A stretch of 64,000 nt of DNA from Hypoxylon rubiginosum. Lineage: Eukaryota; Ascomycota; Sordariomycetes; Xylariales; Hypoxylaceae. This document shows positions 34,887-47,180 of the stretch, piece after piece. The DNA is taken from positions 2,170,001 to 2,234,000 of the forward strand of contig CADCXA010000025.1 of NCBI GenBank assembly GCA_902806565.1, written 5' to 3'. Positions within the stretch are counted from its first letter, which is position 1, and every line of letters begins with the position of its first letter. A program made the translations under genes and the position numbers. The notes under the pieces are model-generated. The model was not told where the DNA came from. It did no database searches and saw only the letters and a list, made by a program, of their open reading frames with translations.

Positions 34887-35969
34887 TTAATGTCGGACCT
34901 GGAACCCATATCGAGGGGTCTGGGTGTAGTAAGGTCGCTGCATACCTCCATGGTATGTTTCGAGTTCCACGGGATCCCTATCCGTCCTCATCTCCACGGC
35001 GGGAGTGTAGGCATGAAGCTCCGCTGTCTTGGTATCCGCGACGCGAGTGTAGGCTGGGAGCTCGGTTGTCTTGGTCTCGCTGCTCTCGGCCTTTCGTCTC
35101 CTGGACCGAAATACGCAGAAAGCCACGGCTCCTAGGAGAATGACGCCGAGTCCGACTCCGCAGCCTATTCCTGCCGAAGCACCAGGCGATAGGCCTTGTA
35201 TTTGCGAGGAGCTGGTCGACGACGCCTGCGGTGACGAAACGGGTCGTGAGGACGAGACGCTTTGTCGCCGCGGTGCGGATGCTGCGCTGCTTGTAGGCGA
35301 ACTCGTGTCGCTCGGAGAGGTAGATATTTGGTGGACTAGCTGGAATAGAGGAGCTACGGCGGTGAAGGTGCTGATAGTAGTTGCGAACTCGACACCGGTA
35401 GTTATGACGAGGGGCACGGTAATGTAGCTTAAGTCGGCGCTGGTGCCAGATTCACACGTCACCGTCGGTATGGTGTCGGCCGATGAGGTCAACATCATCG
35501 AACATGTCTGCACACTGTATACGTCATGGGCACAAGTATAGCCCCTTATTTCTCATTATCAGTACGGGAACGCTCGGCGAGGGCCCTGAACCTAGGTATA
35601 TACGTACGTTGGGCAGCAGCCAATCACCGATTCCGTCCGTCTCGGGGGGAATTGGAACTTGAAATTCCCCGTTCCCGCCGCTCCGTCGTACGAGCAGGCG
35701 GGCGAGTATCCGTGCGGGCATATGCTGGCCGGGGTGTAGATTCCCCAGCCGAGTAGAGCCTGCTGGGCTGGAGGTGTGTATGCGCCGACGGTCCGCGGCG
35801 GCCAACAGCTTTGATTATCTGTTACGCTCGCACCTGTCGGGCAAGCCTGAGCTGCCCAGCCAGAGGCACAGGTACTGCAAGCGGCGACCACGATCGAACA
35901 GGCCGGGGGCGGTGTCCAGGCCGCCGTCAGTGGACCCAGTATTGTCGAGCCTACGGCTATGGTGGCCAT
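34887..35969 (-). CDS. Cys-rich single-pass membrane protein with cytoplasmic repeat tail
   Basis: Minus-strand exons 35969-35608 and 35544-34887 give 339 residues. The N-terminal 170 residues contain about a dozen Cys (PPACSIVVAACSTCASGW, SCWPPRT, GCCPTGYTC, QTCSMM, TVTCESG). A Ser/Thr-rich stretch follows, then one membrane segment (IGCGVGLGVILLGAVAFCVF) with an RSRRRK stop-transfer, then a tail with repeated ELPAYTR / ELHAYTPAVEM / VELETYHGG units. The arrangement is that of fungal surface proteins with an outside sensor-like part. The acceptor after AAATAAG was chosen because it makes GCCPTGYTCAHD continuous with the conserved Cys pattern; a later CAG would lose it. There is no obvious signal peptide at the ATG, so the true start may lie further upstream. 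Function unknown; a wall-sensing role would be a guess. Confidence 0.75.
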
Positions 35970-37064
35970 GGCGTATAGGTCTACGTACTATATCGAAAGT
36001 GTAGACGACATTTAGAGGTGGCTATGTACACGTGGGATTCGTCGAGGAAAGGAATTGACAAAAAGAAAAGAGGAATGAAAGTTACTTGGACGAAATATCA
36101 GAAGAGACAAGGCGTTTCCTCGCGACGGATGGGTACTTGCGCGGGCTGAACACACCCACGCCTCCCCCTTTCGGCACGCGTTGGGGCTGAATTAAACAGA
36201 ATACAGAAAGGCGGACTGCTTTGGTAGAAGGATGAATAAATCAAAGCAGCAGAAAAACGAAGATCCCGATGTAAGGCTACATCGCAGTATTATCGTATCG
36301 CCCATACTTTTACAATAGGTAGCAGCGCAATTTACCTAACAAATATGGTACTCGCATTCATTAAATGCTGAGTATATGATAGCCAATAGTCGCGTATTCA
36401 GGTAAGGATGCGTCGTATCCATCGTCCACTCAAAGGGGTTGTTGGGTTTGCTTCACGAAGGAATCCTTATGAGAAGTGCATGGGGGCTACAGACCTGTGC
36501 CAGAACTGTTACAGAATTTAGAACGCTTCCATTATTAGAATTGGAACCCCTTCCAAAATTAGGAATCGTACATATAAAAAAGCGAGACGCATCGGCCTTA
36601 TTCTGCAGCCCTGCTGGACAGCTAAGTACGTGGCCATCACATACCCAAACACTTGGGTGTGGCGTTCCTGATGTGCTTGACTGCTTGGGCATGATTTCTA
36701 CCGAGGTATTGCGAATCATTGTCAACTGCTAGAAAGTTGCATGAAAAGCTGCGTCTTAGGTAATGGAGAAGACATCAAGAGCTTTCGGTCTTAGAGTAGG
36801 AAGATTGGTTGAAGATTGGTAAGTTATATCCAAGTTGTTAAGTGCATCACGTGAAAGTAGGTGTAGCTTAGGTACTTTTAGGCAACGAATTAAAAGTCGT
36901 CTATACCCGTAGTTCATCATGGAATTATGGATTGAACTTCAGCGTTGTCCATTGTCCATAGGTTCAATCATTCGTTGGCGGTTGATACTAGGAGAAAGAA
37001 TTTAATTCTCGATTTCTTGCGCGAGGCTCGGCTTTAGACTGAGCTATTTGACCAGCTAAGCAAA
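35970..37064. other. Intergenic, divergent promoters of membrane-protein and arl2 genes
   Basis: About 1.1 kb with no supported ORF. A 97-codon frame at 36439-36732 has an equally long antisense partner and no family content. Confidence 0.6.
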
Positions 37065-37886
37065 ATGCTGTCGATCCTTCGAAAAGCGCGACTGAAGGAT
37101 AAGGAGATGAGAATATTGATGCTGTACGTTTGGCGATTCCCGCGATTCCCACACGGAAATCTAGTTTAGCTAACAACTGGGGATAGGGGACTAGACAATG
37201 CGGGCAAAACTACCATCGTCAAGAAAGTCATGAACGAGGACGTCAACACGGTTAGCCCGACGCTGGGATTCATCATCAAGACGATTGAATACGAGGGGTA
37301 AGCCATCGGTTGACTTGCTCTGTGCAAAACGACGAGATAAAATTAGACTGACCTCGTTGTACCTAGATATAAATTGAATATCTGTGAGCTGTTTCAGTTC
37401 CTTCGTCACCAATGAAGACAGGCCGATGGCTCCGGGGCTGATGAATCAAAATAGGGGATGTTGGGGGTCAGAAGACGCTACGATCGTACTGGCGCAACTA
37501 CTTCGAGAAGACGGATGCCCTCATATGGGTCGTGGACGCGACGGATAGATTGAGAATCGACGATTGCCGCGAAGAGCTTCATGGTCTACTACAGGAAGAG
37601 GTATGACATGGTTACCCCTATTTCCTATTTCCACACGGTAGAAACATGCGCGGGTAGCTAATACTTGGCATAGCGTCTTTCCGGTGCGTGCCTGCTAGTC
37701 TTCGCCAACAAGACCGACGTGCAAGGATGCATGGACGAGAGCGAGATACTCGAGGGACTGCAGCTCGAGGCGATCCGGACGCACCAGTGGCATATCCTGC
37801 GCTGTAGTGCCATGACGGGAGAGAATCTCAAAGAAGGATTGGCATGGGTGGTTGAGGACGCCAAGGCGAGATTATTCTTGTATTGA
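37065..37886 (+). CDS. arl2: ADP-ribosylation-factor-like GTPase Arl2
   Basis: Five exons: 37065-37123, 37187-37297, 37367-37383, 37455-37600 and 37674-37886, giving 181 residues, the normal Arl length. G boxes are intact: GLDNAGKTT (21-29), TLGF (switch I), WDVGGQ (63-68), NKTD (123-126) and SAM. The N-terminus [20 protein letters not shown] matches Arl2 and lacks the Gly2 myristoylation site of Arf proteins. Arl2 with its cofactors assists alpha/beta-tubulin folding, and loss affects microtubules. Exon 3 is only 17 nt and introns are 63-73 bp, all with GT-AG ends. Arl3 is the main alternative; the N-terminus favours Arl2. Confidence 0.92.
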
Positions 37887-38860
37887 TAGGCGTATCTCCT
37901 TGGACTTTCAAAGAGAAAATACGACTGTCAAGGCACATGATCTTCTGTTGATGTGTGCAAAAACATGGCTCTGGATTCTGTTATTCCGAAGTAGAGGGCA
38001 TGGTGTAGTACGGCGAAGTCGCCATAGACCATATTAAATCTGTGTTTACCCCCTATTATTAATGCGTGCCCAACGGATCAGCGCCTGCAGTCCCTACGCC
38101 TGCAGCCCCTACGCAGTCTACGTAAGTGCCTAAAGATATGACAGAAACTCCCCTGTTGGCGTTAATTAGGCCTTGGGTTTTAGGACTCAGAAAATGACCT
38201 GTCTGTGGTCTAAGCGTTGACGCTAACCGGAAAAGAAAAGATGCGCAAGGTTTGCCAGGCACCGTCAGGGCTGCCAGGCGTCAGGCGCTGTAGTCCAGGT
38301 TCAGCTTCAGCTTCGTCATTGGCCAAGTGACCACTGACTGGTGGACTTAATTTGTTTCTAGCACACAGATGCGGTAGCACGGAATCGACGACCTGCAAGG
38401 ATTCCGGGATTCAAAGTCCAAATGATGACCAGCCGAAGAACCGTGAGCCCACTTCGACTGCCTTCTCCCGCAGCTACTATTGTTACTACTACAGACTACA
38501 AACTGCAGACTACAGACGTTGTTTACTGTAGATTTCCATATCCAACCTAACCTAACCTATTGACATACCAACTTCACACTACACTTGGTCCTCTAGCACG
38601 AATTGGACTATTTAGGTATTTAGGTTCGCACCTATTAAGTCCGCTACGAACGCCGGCAGCAAAAAAAAAAGAAAAGGGATTTCCTTTTCCCCATCACTGC
38701 CCGACTTTTTGTTTTCGCCAAAGAGAAGTGCAGGTGTAAACAAAATTCCTACCAATCCCGTCGTCCCCACGTTGCTGTGTCGTAAATTGCCAAACCGTCA
38801 AATTGGCACTGGCATTGGCATTGGCATTCGCATAATCTTTGGTTCGGTGAATAAGTAAAA
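37887..38860. other. Intergenic, upstream of the gelsolin-repeat gene
   Basis: About 0.97 kb. Minor repeats only: a GCCTGCAGYCCCTAC pair near 38085-38115, CCTAA pentamers at 38546-38559 and GGCATT triplets near 38811-38827. The final 300 bp are probably the leader and promoter. No gene seen. Confidence 0.6.
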
Positions 38861-41800
38861 ATGTCCGAGGACGTATCCAAATTTCTACTGCAGGTCAAGG
38901 AACTCGGCGATCGACGAATCGAAGAGGATGAGGCTCGCTCACGAGAACTAGAAGAGAGAATTTTACGAGAGAGGAAAGAACGGGAAGCTCGCCGCGCTGG
39001 TATGGAAAATAATAACCCTTCCTTATCGATTTAATTAATCGTATCCTTTAGTCTGGTTCCTCAGGGACCAGACTGCCACAACTTTTATTGACCCTCTTCT
39101 GTTAGAACGCGCCAGGTCCATTTCACCGCAAAAGTCGTCACCAGCAAATACCCCACCCCCTTCAACCCACCGCATCGACGCTCAAGGCTCCTCCGCCCGC
39201 CTCAACTTTGACTCTTCTCCCGCCTTCGATCCTCCTACCGGCCTGAATCCCTATTCTTCTTCCAAGACCGAAGACATGGCGGCCCAGGAGGAGCTCTCTA
39301 CCTCGCCGTCGAAAGAGAACGAATTGCCAGTCGATTTAGAACGCAAGCAGCCTGGGCAGACATCTCCTACACGGTCCGGCTCTACAGTCAGGGGACTGTC
39401 ATGGCAGAAGAGACCCAATTCTCAGATCTCTGAGCGCTCACGAAGCCGTCCTCTCTCCATGGTCGCTGCTGAAAATGCCGCCCGAAACAGCCCTTCTGAA
39501 CCTACGTCAGCAACGGAAGCCATATCTAGAGACCAGATTGCTTCGGCATTGTCCTCCAAGGATCCATCATGGTTCCGTCAGACGGCGGATAGGGGAACTA
39601 GCTCCGCTGCTTATAGACGGAACCAAGTTGAAGACAACCAGCCGGCAGATATGTCTTTAGCATCGGCCCAACTTCCGGGCTTGTCACGCGCGCCGTCAAG
39701 CGAAATATCAAAGGAAGTTGCCAGCTCCCAACCGGCTTCCCCTGCTTTACCAACTAGGCTTGCTTCTCCTCTACCCTTGTCAAGTGCCCCGAGACTAGAT
39801 CCTCCTAGTAACGACACCCAGCCGGAGGCGGATATTGGTCAAGATCGATCGCAGGCCGTGTCATCTACATCAGGGCGATCTTCACCATCCAAGATGGAAA
39901 GATCAGGCTCGCCAACAAAAGGTATGGGTGGGTTTGTACAGAGCGCTATGATGAAGCGCTCAGATAGCATTAAGAGATGGAGTGTCCAATCGCCTGCAAC
40001 TTCACAGCGGGCAGATCCGGTTGTTTTGCATCGCACCGGCTATGATTCATCAAACCGAACAAGTGGAGGAGCTAGATCAAGGTCAAGGCCTGGAAGTCTA
40101 ATTCGTGACTCTTCTACGGATGTATCACCAAGGCTTTCACCAAGTCAAGACCTGGCGCATCAGGGAGAGGATGTGGCTAGCTTGGAAAAGCCTGGCGAGT
40201 CTCTCAGGCTCGAAATCAAACCACTAGCGGAGCCACAAGATCAAGGATCGGGTAGGGCCACTCCTCCTGTCAGTCCCTCGAAGACTATGGATTCTAGGAG
40301 ATGGAGCCCTACAAAGGCTAGCTGGCTCGAATCTGCTCTAAACAAGCCCGAGTCCCCCAAGCCGAAACACAATCCTTCATCCAGTCAACCATCTTGGATG
40401 GCCGAACTCCAGAAAGCGAAAGCCGAGAAGGCTGCTAACCCTAGCGTTGAGAGAAGTAGATCGCCAACTATTTCGCATAAACACCAAGTTAGCATCGGTG
40501 GGCTTATGAGGTCTTCTGCTCCTGGTATTACGACAAAGCCGGTTGGACTGGGTGTTGTTAACAATTCAGGCACCTCGATCAATACTAGTATTCGCTCTGA
40601 CGATACAAACGCCCCAAAGAGCTTACAAAGTCCGACAACGCCAGGTCTTAAGAGCCCCGACTTGGAAGCAAGTCATAATTCCTCCTCGACAGATTCATCC
40701 TTGCCTTCGAGCAAACCAAAGCCCGAGGCTCCAACTAAGAAAGACTTCCGAGCGAATCTGAAACCTCGACAAGTTCCTTCAACCTCTAACGACAAGGAGG
40801 AGAGCGAATTTAAAAACGTTTTTGGTAAACTTCGAAAGACGACGACTCAGAATTATGTTCCCCCTGACGAGCTCAAGAATAATATTCTGAAAGGGAAGGC
40901 GGCGCTTAATCTTACAGGAGGCCCCAAGAAAGCAGAGCGTGTCGACGAATTCAAAGAAGCTATTCTATCGAAGAAGAAAGACTTTCAAAAGGTCCAGTCA
41001 GAAGGTCGTGGCATCACGCGGAACGATAGTACGGCGAGCGAGAAGCCAGTTCCTGAGGGCTTGCTTAAACGAGGCGAGCTTGGACGATCGAATACGTTGA
41101 AGCGAGGCTCTGCTTCCTCTGATGCCATAACAGCGGATATCCAAAAGTTGGGTATAACGTCGAAACGTGATTCGGTCCAGGCACCACCACCAAGCAAGCC
41201 ACAACGGTTCAATAGCAATGAGAGCCGTGGTTCCCAGGAATCCGTAACCTCCAAGGTAGAGCGGCCGATTATTGCAAAACGGGACTCGGCTCAAGCTATT
41301 CCTGTTTTCCAAGAGATTGACAAAGCACCAACAGCCCCAAAAGAGACGATTATGCCGGCTCGACTGCAAGGAAAAGCTTTGGCGAATCGATTTAATCCTG
41401 CTCTAGCTGGTCTGCTTGCTAGAGGACCCCCTGGCGCGGCACCTACATCTTCGACCACCAGCACGTCGTTGTCGAACCCGCGGTCGAACATTGCTACCGA
41501 AGTAAACGACAACGAGGCAGGCTCGGGCCCTAAGCTAACACACATGACTAAGAGTCGCGCTCGAGGACCAAGGAGAAAAGCACCTACTACTGCTACCACT
41601 TCAGCACCAGCCCCAATTTCAGATGAGCCAGAGGTGCCTCCTATTTCCAAGCCAAAATCTGAAGTAATTGCAGTGGTTGATTCTTCAAAAATAGGACACG
41701 ATAGACCAACAAGACCGAGACCAGAGCCTATTTCTCTAGCGGAATCTTCCGAGAAGTCATCCAAGCCGGCACCAGAGGAAATTCCTAGTAAGACCCCAAC

Positions 41801-43652
41801 TTCCTCAAGCAAAATTCACGAACAGGTAGCCGCGTTTGCCACTCAGAGGAGACAACCATCACCAACGAAAGTGATCGAGGAACCTAAAGAAACCACTTCC
41901 CAGCCGCCGTCTCCGAGGAAATTGGATACGAAGCGGATGTCGCGCTTCTTTGACGATTCTAAACAGGTTGCTGAAAAGACTAGCGATACTCAGCAACCGA
42001 CAGACGTAGAGACTAAATCTGAAATACGCCCACAGACGATGTCAAAACCAACCTTTGATAAGCCCGCTAGCCGGGATGCCCCAAAAGTTCAACCACAATC
42101 ACCTCCATTGAATAAACCCAAGAGACCATTACCGGATCCGGCTTCCATGGGCCCCAAAGGACACCCCCCCAATGACCCTACTGTCTCCAACCCTTCATCT
42201 GAGATATCGGGAGCCGCCTCCTCTAGTGGACGTCCATTACCCACTATTCCGGGGGCTGTTCCGGGGGTTGCCAAACCAGAACTAACCTCATCAAATCGTT
42301 CGTTACCGGCGGAACCCAAAAAGACCCCAAGACCTTTACCAACTCCTAGGCCGAAGTCACCTGCTCCCAGGCCGAAATCACCTATGCGCTCGCCTACCAA
42401 GCAGCCGGCTGAAGCTTCTACCTTGCTTGGCGACTTCTTCGGTCCTGAGCGGCCCCAGAGGTCTAAATATAATGTAGATGCGGGCGAATTACTAGTGCAC
42501 CGACCAAGCATAGCGCCATCCAAAATGCAAACCCTAAGTGTCCAGTTGTTCCAGTTCTCGGCGGATGGCAAGAAACTGCCGGTTCCGACCCATCACGAGC
42601 GAACGTTGTTTGAACGTGAGATGTATCTCTGCTCTCACACGTTCAAGAATGAGTCGGGCAAAAAGTTAACCGAGGTCTATTTCTGGGCAGGAGACGAAGT
42701 TCCCAGTTCGACTATCGAGGACGCGTCAATATTTGTGTCGCGCGAAGCGAGAGCTCTAGGCGGCAAACTCGTCAAGCTCCAACAGGGCAAGGAGACAGCT
42801 GAGTTCCTCCAAGCGCTGGGTGGTATAGTAATCGTCCAGCGTGGCTCGGGCAATAAGTTTGACTCGCTTGCCCCCCACATGCTTTGCGGAAGACGGTACC
42901 TTGGCCATGTGGTCTTTGACGAAGTTGACTTTAGCCCTGCAGTTTTATGTTCCGGGTTCCCGTACGTTATAACAACAGCCGGGAAGTGTTACCTGTGGAA
43001 AGGCAAGGGTAGCGGAGTGGACGAGCTAAGCTGCGCACGTCTCATAGGAATGGACTACGCACTGTCGGGCGAGTTAGAAGAAATTGAAGACGGTCGCGAG
43101 CCGGCAACTTTCTGGGGCCTGTTTAATGCCGATTCCAAGGCCGTATCGGCCGATCACTGGCGCCTCAAGCCGAATTACGATAAATATTGCAGCAGGCTGT
43201 TCTGCTCGGAAGCAGCCTCCAAGCAACAGGTAGGTTACGCAGAGCCGTTTTCATTACACAAGCACATACTAACGCACGTCACCCTGCAGATCGTTGAGAT
43301 ATCTCCCTTCTCGCAGACGGATCTTCGGCCAACGAGCATTTACGTGCTCGATGCATTCTTCGAGCTGTACATCATCGTGGGGTCCCGGGCCCAGGCACAG
43401 TACGCATCCTTCCACAACGCACTAGATTTTGCTCAGGAGTATAGTATTCTCGCCGCGGGAATGGAAGACAGGCCATTCGTTCCATTCTCGACGGTCGTGC
43501 TAGAGGGTATCCCGAAGGATATGAAGAGTGTGTTCCGGAAATGGCGCGACACCGAGAACCCAACGATTACGAACCCAAACACCGGCCTAAAGCGAGGGCG
43601 CAGTTTACGGGTCGTGCCGCTCAACCAAGCACTGCAAGCACTGAGCGATTAG
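38861..43652 (+). CDS. DUF4045 plus gelsolin-repeat protein (actin-regulatory, inferred)
   Basis: Exons 38861-38999, 39106-43230 and 43291-43652 give 1541 residues. The first exon encodes a coiled coil (KELGDRRIEEDEARSRELEE). About 1,000 residues of Ser/Pro/Lys-rich, low-complexity sequence follow, with many SPT/SPSK/RSGSP motifs, and a conserved DUF4045-type segment around KKDFRANLKPR and FKNVFGKLRKTTTQNYVPPDELK. The C-terminal 370 residues hold gelsolin/villin-type repeats (VQLFQFSADGKKLP, LTEVYFWAGDEVPSSTIEDASIF, CYLWKGKGS, IYVLDAFFELYIIVGSRAQ). Gelsolin repeats bind actin in a Ca-dependent way; for this fungal family the role is inferred from the domain. The last 60-bp intron (43231-43290) has good signals, including a CTAAC branch site, but is a multiple of three with no stop, so retention would add 20 residues. 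Confidence 0.88.
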
Positions 43653-46124
43653 GAATCGTCTCAGGCTCAGTCATAACAATCGGGGTATTCAACTAGGCGA
43701 TAAGAAAGTAATACTTCAATCCGGGATGTGTGGGTCAGGTTACCGACCTCTGGCATGATCGGGGCTCCGGGACAGGTAACCTTGTGGTTCCGAACGCGCT
43801 GTACGCGTATGCGCATGCCTTTCTCTTCATTCGTGTATCTATTAGGGTGTGCATTAGGATGGTGTTGGGGAGCAGATATGTACGTATACATGTTCCGGCA
43901 GAGGCGTAAAAGGGGCTTGTCATTGGTAGAAACCTCATTGTACGTGGCTGGTATATCACTAGATCTCACGACGCAACGAGTAAAATGATGCCGAGAAGAC
44001 AATACATTGTTCAACTTTATAAAATTTTGGTCCTTGAACTATTAAAATGATGGAGCTATTGATGATTCTAGTCATGGTGTGTGGTAAATCAGAACTGTGA
44101 GCTTCTCCAAGCATGCTTCACTACAGGCACCTAAGGTATTGAGGACAGAGCCGCATGGTATACGCGGAGGCGATCCGAAGAGATGTACGTACTATCCATT
44201 CAAGGCAAAAAGATCACTCTCTTCCATCTAAGTGAATCGTATTCATTACCTATCTACTTCACCCTGTCTTACCCCCTATAGCCTGCCTACGATCTCGCCG
44301 CGAGCTGCCTTGTTATCATGGTACGTATGATTGCCTACCCGTTTCTACAAAGTATCACGAGTTACACAGCCTTATTATTGCTAAGTGTTTGCCTCCGGCG
44401 GAGAGAGAGACTGTAAGGTCTCGGTAAGTTCTCGGATGTGGAGATGAGGACGGCCTTTCCCTCCGGATCTTCGGTCCCGATCATGCAATGCAAGTCATTG
44501 TTTGACCGTGGCATAATAAGCAAACACGCCGAGAAAATCGATGCCATGTTTTGGTGCAATCTCCGTAAGCATCAAGTGTAGGTAGGTGTTACGGCCGTCA
44601 AGCACGAGATACTGCATATACGTATGCCACATTGCATTGATGCATGAGCCATGTACTTACACAATCTACATATGGTACGGTACATAGATCGGACGGTGTA
44701 AATCTGACGTAAGGCTGGTAGTATCGAGCCCGAACATTCGAAGCGCCGAACGAAGTGGGAACTACTTCGTACCTTAGTACGCAACGGCTTGTTTTGCTAA
44801 AGGAGTACACCCCTGGAGCTAAGTTTTCGGAGTGAGACTTGGACTGTTAGGTACTACTTATTTAGCCTCGTTTTCTAAGTACCAGTTCGATGGCTTCAAG
44901 AGAGACAAAAAAGCCGCGGTATTTATTAGGACGTAAGATGTAAGACACGGGAAATCACAAATTGCCCGATATCAAGATCCCGTAAGCCACGAGGTGCCGA
45001 GGGCTGGGCGTCTATGGGCGCTAGCGTTGCCGCTCATAATAAGGGTAGGGCGCATCTGAATCATCAGGGCAAAAGGGGGAAAGGTTTTCCTCTTCTGGTC
45101 TGGTTTCTTCTCTACGCAACTAGCTTGGCAAAAAGGGGAGGCTTGAACTTTTTATGTTCTGTTCCAGCACTAGAACAGAATATTGAGACATCCACACAAG
45201 TCCCTGACATGAATATCTGATATTGTGGTAATTATGAATCCCAACGAAGGGATAAATGTGCCGAGGTGTGCATACACATGTAATATCAGCCGCAGTTATC
45301 TTAGGTACCATCGTGATCTCCACCTTGAAAATCTCGTTAGCGCATACTCGCGATATCATTCCTTCTGCTCCGTATTGCTGTGTGCCTATGACGTTAGTGG
45401 GTGAGAGTCAGCAGGTTCTCTAGTTCTTCAAGTCTTCGTACCCCTGGACTAGCAGACTTAGCTGGACGGTGGCGTTGCGTGGCGCAACGCGAGTCAATAA
45501 TACGTCCGCGGGACCTGAACTGCCTGCTTGACGGAATACTAGCTGCCACTAAGGAAGTCGGCTTGACGCGTAAGTCAGGGGCAGAATTCTGAGGGAAACG
45601 ATCTCGAACCGTCCACTCTCTAGTTTGTTGGTTGATCTGCATTCAAAAGGCTAGACTAAGTAATATTTTAGCGGCGGCTAGCGATAATATCTAGTGTTTG
45701 CTTTAGCGCATCAGAAAAAAGACAAGTGAGAGGGGTTGTAGAAATTCTGTTGGAATTAATTCGCCCTTGGTGATGAGGCTTTGAAAAAATTGTAACTATA
45801 TACAAGAAAAGTTTATAAAAAAGGACTACAACTAAATATAGCCCTCGAGAGAGATTAGCCAAATCCTCATTTGTTCCGTTGTTAACTCTGAATATTAGCA
45901 GAAACGTGCCACGCCCTTTTCCCATTAAATTAAGAGTCCCGCGGGGAAGAAGCCCAGAAGTAAAACAATGCCGCCGTCATCATCTGTGTATATGCCTTGC
46001 CTTGCCTTTCCATAGCCTCATGCTCCTTTCCCATAGCCCTCCATCATGATTCAATTCCCATCAGTTCGTCGCGCAAGTAGCATAGCCTGTAGACCTAACT
46101 ACCTATATTGCAAGGCAAATAAAT
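43653..46124. other. 2.5 kb intergenic between convergent genes
   Basis: No supported ORF or RNA gene. A small hairpin (TTCTGTTC / GAACAGAA arms, 8-base loop) lies near 45157-45180. The length is large for a convergent pair in this window and might hide a non-coding transcript; I see no direct evidence for one. Confidence 0.55.
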
Positions 46125-47180
46125 CTATAGCAGGAAAGCCATACCGGCCAGGGCCAAGACGGCCGCGGCGGGGGTAGCGCGGGGCGCGAGGCCGGAGGGA
46201 ACTTGAGCGAAGCTGCTCGTCGTTGTGGGGACGTAGGTGGTGCCGACCGAGGTAGCTGAGGTGGCCTCGGTGACGGAGACGGGGACAGATACGGAAACCG
46301 AGGTGGGATAAGACACGGTGGTAGCAGGCTTGGTCTGCGAAATGATGGTGGTGTCGCTGTAGGTGATCCAGACGGTGGGGCTGGCCGTGACGGTCTCGCC
46401 CTCAGTAGCCTGGGAGGTCACGGTCACGTCCACCGCCTTGGTCTTGGTGACGGGGAGGGTCTCGGTGACAATGTACTTGCTAGTGGCGTAGACTGTCTCC
46501 GTGCCAGTCTCGGTGATGTAGATGGTGTTGCCCTCAGACACAGTGGTGAGGACTGTCTCCGGGCAGGTGACAGTCTCAAAGACCTCAGTGCTGACGTGCT
46601 CAGTCACGGTGTAGGAAGTGTACTCGACGGCAGTCGTGGGAACGGCCGTCTTGATAGTAGAGGTGGAAGTCCAGGTGACAACAACCGTCTCGCCTTCCAA
46701 GGTCTTGGTCTCTGTCACGGGGCACAGCGAAGTGAGAGTGGTGTATTCTACATCCTCCGCTGTCTTCGTAGCTCCAGGTCCGGTCACAGTCTCAACCAGC
46801 GTCGTGTCGACATAAGTTACAGCGACACTGGTCGTAGTGTAGGTCGTGACGTATGTGTTTCCAGGAGCTGTGACTGTCTCTGTGATCGGGCAAGTCGTCG
46901 TGTAGGTAATCTCAACAGCAGTAGTGGTGCCAACAGTGGTATCAGGGGCAGTCACGGTGGCCTCGCTGCCTTCACAGCTACCTCCGGGGCACGAGGTAAC
47001 AACTATGGTTGAGGTAGTGTAGGTAGTCTCTTCGTAGGTTGAGCCTCCATATGTGACCGTGTTAGTGATTGGGCAGACTGTGGTCGTCTCGTAGGTAGTG
47101 GCAGTGACGACGGTCTCATGGTCCTTGCCTGCCATGACCGAAGAGGCCAAGGCCAAGATAGTAGCGAAAGCTGCCTTCAT
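46125..47180 (-). CDS. GPI-anchored Ser/Thr-rich cell-wall protein with CPxT repeats
   Basis: Intronless, 351 residues. A signal peptide (MKAAFATILALASSVMAG) starts it, and a C-terminal hydrophobic tail (AAAVLALAGMAFLL) preceded by small residues predicts a GPI anchor. The body is over 40% Thr/Ser/Val with four or five degenerate repeats built on TTT.CPITETVT (residues near 33, 92, 150 and 205) and TVTAP/TYTTTS spacers, giving four Cys plus one CPGGSC. This is the architecture of O-mannosylated fungal wall proteins; relatives of such repeats occur in adhesins, but adhesion here is only inferred. The G/C-biased repeats create frames on the opposite strand that I reject. Confidence 0.85.
   Translation of the reverse strand: MKAAFATILALASSVMAGKDHETVVTATTYETTTVCPITNTVTYGGSTYEETTYTTSTIVVTSCPGGSCEGSEATVTAPDTTVGTTTAVEITYTTTCPITETVTAPGNTYVTTYTTTSVAVTYVDTTLVETVTGPGATKTAEDVEYTTLTSLCPVTETKTLEGETVVVTWTSTSTIKTAVPTTAVEYTSYTVTEHVSTEVFETVTCPETVLTTVSEGNTIYITETGTETVYATSKYIVTETLPVTKTKAVDVTVTSQATEGETVTASPTVWITYSDTTIISQTKPATTVSYPTSVSVSVPVSVTEATSATSVGTTYVPTTTSSFAQVPSGLAPRATPAAAVLALAGMAFLL

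Noticed and set aside
38546..38559. CCTAACCTAACCTA as an interstitial telomere repeat
   Set aside because: The unit is the pentamer CCTAA, not the TTAGGG hexamer of filamentous ascomycete telomeres, and only about three copies exist.
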